DNA from: Alphaproteobacteria bacterium
GTDB lineage: Bacteria > Pseudomonadota > Alphaproteobacteria > Micavibrionales > Micavibrionaceae
DNA: 7,469 nt
Direction of reading: 5' to 3'
Assembly (NCBI GenBank): GCA_030639165.1
Contig: DAOWDF010000308.1
Span: 1 to 7,469 of the forward strand
A program made the position numbers and the translations under genes. Shown piece by piece: positions 1 to 6,140 of this stretch (positions within the stretch are counted from its first letter, which is position 1; every line of letters starts with the position of its first letter). The notes beneath the pieces were generated by a model that was given only the letters and a program-made list of their open reading frames with translations, made no database searches and was not told the origin of the DNA.

Positions 1-2259
1 TCAGCTACTCCACATTTTGACGAATCAAAATCTGTTTATGCAACCCATGGTCGGCAGATTTTTTATCGATCCATTCGTGATGCCGTTTTAAGTGGCGAAC
101 TCGCTTCCTACGTTCAGAGCCATCGCGCCGTTATCCGAGCTATGCCTACGGAGCACATGATTACTAAAGAATTCTCTGAGGCCGCATTCGCTACAAAAGC
201 GCAATATCGGAAAAGGTTACGGCAAGAGGCTTGGAACAAGTTTGCCATGAAAATATTCTGTGAAGGTACAGATGAATATACGGGAGATCCTTTATCTGAC
301 AATCAGGCCGGTTTCTTCGTGGATGATACCACCCAAGCAGATAATTTAGCCAAAATGCTGAATTCTGATGAACCATTGCAAGCTAAGGAAAAAGCTCTTG
401 GTATTTCAGACGTCACCGTATCAATACATTCAAAAGTCCGAAACCACAAGCACCACTTAGCTGAGTATAAAGATGGTAAATACATGGCCATCATAGGAGA
501 TGAAATGTTTAAAGAGGGATTCAACCACCCTCCTATGAAAACAATCATAGATTATGCCCACGGGTCCGTTGTAGACAAGGGACAAATTTTAGGCCGAGGT
601 GCACGTGAGTGGTGGAATGAAAAAAAACAACGTTACGAAGGGCTTGTCTTAATTGATACAGTTGCCTATATCGGATCAAAAATACCTACAGAAAACATGC
701 GCCTTCGAGAAGCTGCCCTTAAAAATGCAGTCTCTGTAAAGGGAATTTTAGAAGATTCATTTATTCTGGGTCCTAGGGCTAATATTTCACCACAAAATGA
801 TCCAAGACAATTTTCTAAATCGCCTTTGAACAATGCTTTTAGCTCTAAGGTTTTAGAAAAAGGGAAAAATAATAATACTTCTTCTCCTTCTCCACGAAAA
901 CCACGACCCAATATTTTCTGGGATAATCCAGATATTGAATATTATTCATACACTGCCGAAGTTTACCAACTAGATACAGAAATTGCCAAGATCAGGAGGG
1001 AAAACTGTATAGCATTAACTCCTGAACGTATGAAAGAGCTGAGCAGTCTACGTCGTCAGAAAGGAAATCCCGGATATATAGCACTTTACGAAAAACTAAA
1101 GAATGCGGACGATGAAGACGGAGAAAAGATTTTTAGTGGCAGTGACATTCTCAAAACTATTTTACGTGGTGGCACTGGAAAGGGGAATTTACTGATTACT
1201 GCAGCGCAGTGGAGTGCGATAATTTCAACCCTTGAGGATAGGGAAGATCATGTATCGTCGCCAGAAAAAATGGGGTTCCTAAATGCTCTACGCCGCCGGA
1301 AAGGAAATATAGGGAACAAAACTCTTTACGAAGCATTAAAGGATAAGACCAATACAAATGGTGAAAAACTGTTTAAAAATAGATCAGATGTGCAACAAAT
1401 TCTTGCTGGAAATTCTGGGGAAGGGAAACGGGAGCTATTTATTCCAATATCTCAGTGGAATGCACTAATTGATATTTTGGATAAAGCTAAATCAATGATA
1501 ACCCTTCGTCAAAGGCGGCTGGATTTCTTGAATGCTCTGCGCTATCGGAAAGGGAATCCAGGAAAACTCAAACTTTATAAGTTATTGAAGAATAAAACCG
1601 GGGAAAAAGGAGAAAAGCTTTTTCCTAGTGAAGGAGTGATTGCTGATATTTTATCTGGCACTACTAACATTACTATAACCGAAAGGTGGAGGGCGTTGGT
1701 GGCTGCTATAAAGGAAATAGATGACCATATATTACTAGAAAGCAAGATGATGGAGTTGAACATTTTGCGCCGTCGAAAAGGAAATATGGGAAGTAGCACT
1801 CTTTACAAATTGTTAAAGGATAACACTAAGGCAAATGGAGAAAAACTATTTAAAAACGTGCCGACTGTTGCAAATATTTTGATTGGAGGTGCTGGAGAAG
1901 GAAAACGAGAACGATTTATTTTAGCTGAGCAATGGAATGCCCTCGCCCATGTCTTGAATGAAGCTGAAACAATGATTCCTTTGCGTGCCCGTCGATTAGG
2001 CTTCCTGAATGATTTACGGCAGCGTAAGGGAAATCCAGGGTATAGGGCACTCTATACTCTACTGAAGAATGAAACTGGGGAAAAAGGAGAAAAGCTTTTT
2101 AATAACCGTAGTGCCATTAATGCTATTTTACATGGTGGTCGTGGAACGCAGGCACTGCTTATTAGTGCCGAACGGTGGAATACATTAATTCAGACTTTGA
2201 AATCCATGCCAGATATAGAAGACAATTCTCTTGATACTGATCCATTAGAGCCCCAATAA
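1..2259 (+). CDS. SF2 (DEAD/DEAH-like) helicase, C-terminal part, with five C-terminal tandem repeats; 5' partial
   Basis: The frame is open from base 1, so the gene starts left of the window; 752 residues are visible. The ATG at 142 is not the start, because helicase sequence lies before it. In visible numbering, residues 1-4 (SATP) fit motif III, and 21-36 (YRSIRDAVLSGELASY) fit the segment that follows it in SF2 enzymes. FFVDD at 105-109 opens the second RecA-like domain, GDEMFKEGFN at 167-176 fits motif V, and QILGRGAR at 195-202 is motif VI (QxxGRxxR, the arginine finger). Walker A and B would be off the left edge. A low-complexity Asn/Ser/Pro linker (about 289-304) separates the core from five repeats of about 80 residues (347-734) that I do not recognise. 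An ATP-dependent DNA or RNA remodeller is the family expectation; the substrate is unknown, and the basic repeats may bind nucleic acid (inference). The helicase call is firm, the exact subfamily is not. No strong terminator follows the stop. Confidence 0.85.
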   Translation, partial: SATPHFDESKSVYATHGRQIFYRSIRDAVLSGELASYVQSHRAVIRAMPTEHMITKEFSEAAFATKAQYRKRLRQEAWNKFAMKIFCEGTDEYTGDPLSDNQAGFFVDDTTQADNLAKMLNSDEPLQAKEKALGISDVTVSIHSKVRNHKHHLAEYKDGKYMAIIGDEMFKEGFNHPPMKTIIDYAHGSVVDKGQILGRGAREWWNEKKQRYEGLVLIDTVAYIGSKIPTENMRLREAALKNAVSVKGILEDSFILGPRANISPQNDPRQFSKSPLNNAFSSKVLEKGKNNNTSSPSPRKPRPNIFWDNPDIEYYSYTAEVYQLDTEIAKIRRENCIALTPERMKELSSLRRQKGNPGYIALYEKLKNADDEDGEKIFSGSDILKTILRGGTGKGNLLITAAQWSAIISTLEDREDHVSSPEKMGFLNALRRRKGNIGNKTLYEALKDKTNTNGEKLFKNRSDVQQILAGNSGEGKRELFIPISQWNALIDILDKAKSMITLRQRRLDFLNALRYRKGNPGKLKLYKLLKNKTGEKGEKLFPSEGVIADILSGTTNITITERWRALVAAIKEIDDHILLESKMMELNILRRRKGNMGSSTLYKLLKDNTKANGEKLFKNVPTVANILIGGAGEGKRERFILAEQWNALAHVLNEAETMIPLRARRLGFLNDLRQRKGNPGYRALYTLLKNETGEKGEKLFNNRSAINAILHGGRGTQALLISAERWNTLIQTLKSMPDIEDNSLDTDPLEPQ
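1039..2202 (+). repeat. Five tandem ~80-residue protein repeats in the helicase tail
   Basis: Five in-frame units start at about 1039, 1279, 1528, 1756 and 2005. The conserved arginine of the LRxRKGN signature lies at 1051, 1291, 1540, 1768 and 2017, giving spacings of 240, 249, 228 and 249 bases. Each unit reads roughly LxxLRxRKGNxG, LYxLLK, GEKLF, then a helix ending in IL.G, a short basic or glycine loop, and W..L...L. Two subtypes alternate: units 1, 3 and 5 have KGNPG, units 2 and 4 have KGNIG or KGNMG plus a GEGKRE loop. The motif resembles no domain I can name. The alternating helices and the conserved Arg/Lys cluster would suit a small helical nucleic-acid-binding module, but that is inference. 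Confidence 0.9.
1279..2202 (+). repeat. 477-base higher-order duplication (repeat pair 2-3 copied as pair 4-5)
   Basis: Unit 2 to unit 4 and unit 3 to unit 5 are both offset by exactly 477 bases (1291 to 1768; 1540 to 2017). Units 2 and 4 align without gaps over about 83 residues with about 52 identities by hand count. At DNA level a 24-base stretch around the GEKGEKLF codons is identical at 1600-1623 and 2077-2100, again 477 apart. This shows that the array grew by duplication of a two-repeat module rather than one repeat at a time. Unit 1 is the odd member and is most like units 3 and 5. Confidence 0.85.
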
Positions 2260-2404
2260 GGAGTTACGAGAGGCCGGTTTATCTATCTGCCGTTTAACAC
2301 ATGCAAAGCACTACCGACCAAAGGAACAAAACCATCCTATCCTGATAAAAGCAGCAACGGCTATGACCTCAGCCCGCCTGAGCCATAAATTACTTTATCA
2401 ATAA
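2249..2404 (+). other. Short open stretch without a good start, in the helicase-recQ gap
   Basis: A frame shifted +1 from the helicase is open from 2249 (after a TAG at 2246) to the TAA at 2402-2404, about 51 codons. The peptide looks protein-like (for example LREAGLSICRLTHAKHY, then HPILIKAATAMTSARLSHK), but the only ATG, at 2363, lies near the end. It could be a gene remnant, a chance open frame, or the original end of the helicase frame before a one-base change. I do not recognise it. The rest of the gap (2405-2542) shows no gene, RNA or convincing promoter. Confidence 0.2.
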
Positions 2405-2542
2405 CGCCGCAGAAACATTTAGTACTTTAGCAGATCACAAATCCCCTATTTATTCCCCATCAGGTCTTATGAGGCCAAATATCCACTTCATCTTGCTTGC
2501 TAGATATCTGATAGCCTGCTTAAATGGCGGTTATTAGAAAAT

Positions 2543-4408
2543 ATGAAGGCATTTAAAACTATGGAGAATGTTATTGATAAAACTAAGGGTGAGTATATAA
2601 AAGACTCCATAAACCCTGCATATATTTTATCATCCATATTTGGGTATGATCATTTTCGCGAAGAGCAAGAAGATATTATAAATACAGTGATATCTGGCAA
2701 TAGTTGCTGTGTCCTTATGCCTACCGGCAGTGGAAAATCACTATGTTATCAAATTCCTGCGCTGTGCCTTAATGGTACGGGAATTATAGTTTCCCCTTTA
2801 ATCGCATTAATGCAAGATCAGGTGACTGCTCTAAAAGAGCTAGGAGTGAAGGCAGCTGCGATTCATTCCGCTCTCGATCCCGCGCAATTACAAGAGACTA
2901 TGGCAGATTTTAAGGCAGGGGAACTTGATATTGTTTATGTTGCACCCGAACGTCTTATAAATGACAATTTCCTTGATATTATAGATCATATTGATATCGC
3001 GCTGTTTGCCATTGATGAGGCACATTGCATATCTCAATGGGGGCATGATTTTAGGCAGGAATATAGGCAGCTTTCTTTGTTACGCACGCGTTATCCCGAT
3101 GTGCCTTGCATTGCGGTTACGGCGACAGCGGACGCTCCTACTCGCAAGGATATTATTGACCGGCTCGACCTGCCTAAAACCTATCTTTCTGGCTTTGATA
3201 GACCCAATATCACTTATAATGTTGCCATTAAAAATAATCCACGCCAACAGCTTTTAGGATTTTTAAAGGCAAGGCCTAAAGGAGAAAGCGGGATTGTATA
3301 TTGCCTTTCACGTCGTAAAGTAGAAGAAACCGCCGCGTGGCTTTCCAATCAGGGATATAATGCCTTGCCATACCATGCCCGCCTTGACAAAAACATCCGC
3401 GCTAAAAACCAAGAGCGCTTTATTAAAGATGAAAATGTTATCATAGTGGCCACTATTGCCTTTGGTATGGGCATTAATAAACCTGACGTTAGGTTTGTGG
3501 CGCACCTTGATTTGCCTAAGAATATTGAGGCTTATTATCAAGAAACAGGCCGCGCAGGGCGTGATGGTTTGCCAGCGACCGCTTGGATGGTCTATAGCTT
3601 GCAAGATTTAGCATTACAGCGGCAAATGATTGAATCGTCAGAAAGCAGTGAAGATCAAAAACGTATTGAGCGGCAAAAGCTCAATGCTTTCCTTGGGTTT
3701 TGTGAGACGGCAACTTGCAGGCGTCAGGTGCTATTGCATTATTTCGACGATCATTGCGAGCCATGCAATAATTGTGATACTTGCCTTAATCCACCCAAAA
3801 CATTTGATGCAACGACGGCTGTTCAAAAAATAATTTCCTGTGTTTATAGATCAGGTCAAATGTTTGGCACTGGCTATGTAATTGATATATTGCTTGGCAA
3901 GGACAGCGATCGTATCCAAAATTTTGGGCATCAAAATTTAAGCACCTATGGCATAGGCAAGGAACACACTCAAAAAGAATGGCAAAGCTTTATCAGACAA
4001 ATTGTTGCACGTAATTTTTTATATGTTGATATGGATGCTCATGGTGGATTGAAAATCACAGATCAAGGACTGGCGTTTCTAAAAAGCAAAGAAAATATAC
4101 AATTGCGTTTAGAGCCAAAAATAACAAGATCATCATCGCGCGCTATAAATAAAACCGCCCCCGCAATAAGTTTGGATAAAGAAGAAGATCAAGAGTTATT
4201 TGCAGATCTGAAAGCTCTACGCCTATCAATAGCCAAGGAAAATAACATCCCCCCTTACGTAGTGTTCCATGATAAAACTCTAATAGATATGGCTAAAAAT
4301 AGACCGTCAACTCTTGAAAAAATGTCACTGGTTCCGGGTGTCGGGCAATCAAAACTTAAAAAATATGGCCAAATCTTCCTTAGTGTTATTGATAAACCAT
4401 CGCCTTAA
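2543..4408 (+). CDS. recQ: ATP-dependent DNA helicase RecQ
   Basis: RecQ is a 3'-5' DNA helicase that acts in recombination initiation, repair and stalled-fork processing. All parts are present in 621 residues (E. coli RecQ has 609). These are Walker A PTGSGKS (60-66), DEAH (158-161), the RecQ aromatic loop QWGHDFR (165-171), motif III TATA (193-196), motif V FGMGINKP (307-314) and motif VI QETGRAGR (333-340). The RecQ-Ct zinc site is C392, C408, C411 and C414 in the usual spacing, with an extra C405. A winged-helix region follows, then an HRDC domain from about 548 to 618. The ATG at 2543 is the first in frame after a TAG at 2501. A second ATG at 2561 is possible, as neither has a clear Shine-Dalgarno sequence. 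The N-terminus runs somewhat longer than in E. coli before the conserved FGYxxFR. It converges on fic with a 26-base gap. It looks intact and functional. Confidence 0.97.
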   Translation: MKAFKTMENVIDKTKGEYIKDSINPAYILSSIFGYDHFREEQEDIINTVISGNSCCVLMPTGSGKSLCYQIPALCLNGTGIIVSPLIALMQDQVTALKELGVKAAAIHSALDPAQLQETMADFKAGELDIVYVAPERLINDNFLDIIDHIDIALFAIDEAHCISQWGHDFRQEYRQLSLLRTRYPDVPCIAVTATADAPTRKDIIDRLDLPKTYLSGFDRPNITYNVAIKNNPRQQLLGFLKARPKGESGIVYCLSRRKVEETAAWLSNQGYNALPYHARLDKNIRAKNQERFIKDENVIIVATIAFGMGINKPDVRFVAHLDLPKNIEAYYQETGRAGRDGLPATAWMVYSLQDLALQRQMIESSESSEDQKRIERQKLNAFLGFCETATCRRQVLLHYFDDHCEPCNNCDTCLNPPKTFDATTAVQKIISCVYRSGQMFGTGYVIDILLGKDSDRIQNFGHQNLSTYGIGKEHTQKEWQSFIRQIVARNFLYVDMDAHGGLKITDQGLAFLKSKENIQLRLEPKITRSSSRAINKTAPAISLDKEEDQELFADLKALRLSIAKENNIPPYVVFHDKTLIDMAKNRPSTLEKMSLVPGVGQSKLKKYGQIFLSVIDKPSP

Positions 4409-4416
4409 ATAGTAAG

Positions 4417-4449
4417 TATCCAGTGAAATAGTTACTATGTCACTGGATA
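4417..4449. repeat. 33-base near-perfect palindrome between convergent recQ and fic
   Basis: The arms TATCCAGTGA (4417-4426) and TCACTGGATA (4440-4449) pair over 10 bases. Inside, after one A/G mismatch, ATAGT (4428-4432) and ACTAT (4434-4438) pair around a single T at 4433. It begins 9 bases after the recQ stop and covers the fic stop codon (4435-4437). The position suits a bidirectional terminator, but neither strand has a real T tract after the stem. A protein-binding or recombination site, or a hairpin protecting both 3' ends, is equally possible. Confidence 0.75.
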
Positions 4450-5613
4450 AAGCAGAGGAAACCACCTCTCCACAACGTCTAACGGAAAACCAAGGCGTAC
4501 TGAGCCGCGCGGAGTGTCGGAAACCAACAACCCTTTTTTAACCAGTGCATACAAAACCTCTCTTGCTGCCCGCTCTTTTAGCCCCGTAATTTCTTCTACC
4601 TTACCACGCTCAAACTCTCCTATCAGCAGCGCTTCGCGCAAGAGCGCATAACTACCCTTAGGCAATTCCTTCATGGCAATCATTTCCTCAACATGAATCC
4701 TCATGCGCTCAGATAATGTTTTAAAGTCGAGTAAATCACTCATATATTCCACCTGATTGATACAACTATTCAAAAAGAAAGCACAAAAATCCACCAATGC
4801 TTTCTGAGATAAAGTACCACGCCCATCAAGATCACCCCGTCGCGGCTCATCCGCCGCTTGCAAAAGTGATTTATATTTATCCTTTTGACGTGCCAGACCA
4901 CGTGGGGCTGACCATAACTCACTCCCAATACCAGCCTTTTTAAGTGCTGCATAAGACATCAGACGCACCACACGCCCATTACCATCATAAAACGGATGTA
5001 TCCACACATAACGATGGTGTGAAGCAGCAATAGCTATAATCCGCTGAATTTTCGACAGCTTGTTTTCGTCATAACCTTCATCAAAACGGTTAAGGAAAGC
5101 ACCAATATTTTCAGAAAGGGGCGGTATATGCCGTCCTACCTGAACCGCACCATCCCGATGCTTACCTGGAATAAGCTTTATATTTTTGCCCGTATCAGGG
5201 TTTTTAATCCATAGCAACTCTTCGGGCAACCGCTCGCAAAACTCTTTATGAATCCATAGCCCATATTCCGAGGATAGTGGATAAGGCACTGGAGCTTCTC
5301 CCTTATCAATCATCTTTTGAACGGCTATATGCGCTACTGCTTCTTTTTGCAGCGCACGCTTTTTAGGCTCAGTGGAATAATCATCAGCAATAGCCCTATC
5401 AATATCACGGGGGTGCGTGTCATGCCCCTCAATCAAATTAGAGTAATAGCAATTCATCGAGCGCACGAGATCACCCACGGACTTACTTACAATAGGGTTT
5501 AACATCCCTGCAAAACTATGCGCTTTTGAGATTAGATCAACCGATAAATCGCTCAGCTCACCTGATCCTTCCGATGGAAGAAGAGGTTCCATTAACCCTA
5601 CAGATTCAGTCAT
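4435..5613 (-). CDS. Fic family protein (class II, probable protein AMP-transferase) with C-terminal winged helix
   Basis: Fic enzymes usually transfer AMP from ATP to a hydroxyl side chain of a target protein. The 392-residue protein has the full catalytic motif HPFYDGNGR at 206-214, with catalytic H206 and the anion-binding GNGR. A substrate-positioning flap lies at about 147-165 (LIPGKHRDGAVQVG, then RHIPP). An inhibitory helix motif SNLIEG (58-63, the SxxxEG form) lies N-terminal to the Fic core, which makes it class II: self-inhibited by E62 without a separate antitoxin. Residues about 317-376 look like a winged helix (EITGLKERAAREVLYALVKK), as in other stand-alone Fic proteins, and could bind DNA. 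The start at 5613 has a Shine-Dalgarno-like AAAGGG upstream; Met8 is an alternative. It lies 143 bases behind the ribbon-helix-helix gene and has its own plausible promoter. The target is unknown. No key residue is missing. Confidence 0.93.
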   Translation of the reverse strand: MTESVGLMEPLLPSEGSGELSDLSVDLISKAHSFAGMLNPIVSKSVGDLVRSMNCYYSNLIEGHDTHPRDIDRAIADDYSTEPKKRALQKEAVAHIAVQKMIDKGEAPVPYPLSSEYGLWIHKEFCERLPEELLWIKNPDTGKNIKLIPGKHRDGAVQVGRHIPPLSENIGAFLNRFDEGYDENKLSKIQRIIAIAASHHRYVWIHPFYDGNGRVVRLMSYAALKKAGIGSELWSAPRGLARQKDKYKSLLQAADEPRRGDLDGRGTLSQKALVDFCAFFLNSCINQVEYMSDLLDFKTLSERMRIHVEEMIAMKELPKGSYALLREALLIGEFERGKVEEITGLKERAAREVLYALVKKGLLVSDTPRGSVRLGFPLDVVERWFPLLYPVT

Positions 5614-5620
5614 AAAAACG

Positions 5621-5626
5621 CCCTTT
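5621..5626 (-). promoter_or_regulatory. Probable ribosome binding site of fic
   Basis: On the minus strand AAAGGG stands 7 bases before the ATG at 5613. It is a moderate match to the Shine-Dalgarno consensus at normal spacing, and it supports this ATG over Met8. Confidence 0.5.
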
Positions 5627-5630
5627 ATTT

Positions 5631-5704
5631 GCCACTAAGTTTTACTTTATAACATATAGTTAGTTAATTTTATACAAAATAAATAGCCACTATTTTTGCC
5701 ACTA
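5631..5704. repeat. Three GCCACTA direct repeats with an embedded palindrome upstream of fic
   Basis: GCCACTA occurs at 5631-5637, 5686-5692 and 5698-5704, all in the same orientation. The last two form a 12-base tandem (GCCACTATTTTT, GCCACTATTCTA). The middle copy lies in the 15-base palindrome AAATAG-CCA-CTATTT (5681-5695). Relative to the proposed promoter, two copies lie upstream of the -35 box and one near the transcript start. This layout fits operator sites for a DNA-binding regulator such as the Fic winged helix or the neighbouring ribbon-helix-helix protein, which is inference. Confidence 0.55.
5649..5677 (-). promoter_or_regulatory. Possible fic promoter
   Basis: On the minus strand TTGTAT (5672-5677) and TGTTAT (5649-5654) are separated by 17 bases, giving a short leader to the ATG at 5613. 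The region is very AT-rich, so chance matches are easy to find. GCCACTA copies flank it on both sides. Confidence 0.3.
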
Positions 5705-5756
5705 TTCTAATATGAAAGATAACGCTGCACAAAATAATATTTAAAACCCTCGGCTT

Positions 5757-6137
5757 CTACTCCATCCTCTTGGCCTTACCTAAATTACGCACCACGTCTT
5801 CCATAAGATCATCAAGGCGTTTTTGTGCTTCATTATCTGTATCGCTGGACTGCTTATAGGAATCCAATATGAACTGAAGCATGATTTCTTGATTTGCTGC
5901 TAAATCACGACCTGTTTTCTTACGATGCTCATTCAAGCTATATAGGATCTGATTACAGAGCTTACTTAAATCATGGTTACGATCATCACGCCCCTCTGGG
6001 AACAAAGCAAAGCGCAAGGCATCATTCACCGCGCGCGATACATTACGTATATTCTTCGCCTTCATATGAGCTTGCAGCGCGGCATCTAATTCTGCCTCTA
6101 TAGATATTGAGCGTATTACTGTTTTTTTCTTTGTCAT
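5757..6137 (-). CDS. Ribbon-helix-helix (CopG/Arc-like) protein of a conjugative element
   Basis: The 126-residue protein begins with a basic strand and two helices (about residues 4-46: TVIRSISIEAELDAALQAHM, then NVSRAVNDALRFAL), the pattern of an RHH DNA-binding domain in which dimers bind DNA through the paired strands. Residues 57-124 are charged and helical and may form a coiled or tetramerising tail. Small RHH proteins with such a tail occur next to traG, trb and relaxase genes in alphaproteobacterial conjugative elements; by analogy it could be a relaxosome accessory factor or a repressor of the transfer genes. The ATG at 6137 lies 3 bases behind the relaxase stop, with GGGA 7 bases upstream inside the relaxase end, so translation is probably coupled. 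The RHH fold is well supported; the role is inferred from context. Confidence 0.75.
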   Translation of the reverse strand: MTKKKTVIRSISIEAELDAALQAHMKAKNIRNVSRAVNDALRFALFPEGRDDRNHDLSKLCNQILYSLNEHRKKTGRDLAANQEIMLQFILDSYKQSSDTDNEAQKRLDDLMEDVVRNLGKAKRME

Positions 6138-6140
6138 GCC

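Noticed and set aside
142..144. ATG as the start of the repeat helicase
   Set aside because: The same frame is open to base 1 and encodes recognisable helicase sequence (SATP and the following segment), so the gene starts outside the window.
2368..2382. Hairpin CTCAG-CCCGC-CTGAG as a terminator of the helicase gene
   Set aside because: Only five base pairs and no T tract follow. It also lies 109 bases past the stop.
2469..2537. 22-codon ATG frame just upstream of recQ as a leader peptide
   Set aside because: No Shine-Dalgarno sequence, no attenuator-like hairpins, and chance occurrence is likely at this length.
2991..3257. 88-codon frame inside recQ, and similar frames in both strands of the other genes
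   Set aside because: They overlap well-supported conserved coding sequence in another frame and show no recognisable protein features.
5614..5756. A separate antitoxin gene for Fic
   Set aside because: The gap is only 143 bases, AT-rich and without a plausible frame. The inhibitory SxxxEG helix is already inside the Fic protein.
5757..6137. RHH protein as a toxin-antitoxin antitoxin
   Set aside because: No toxin gene overlaps it. Its partner position, 3 bases behind a relaxase fragment, and its long helical tail fit a conjugation accessory protein better.
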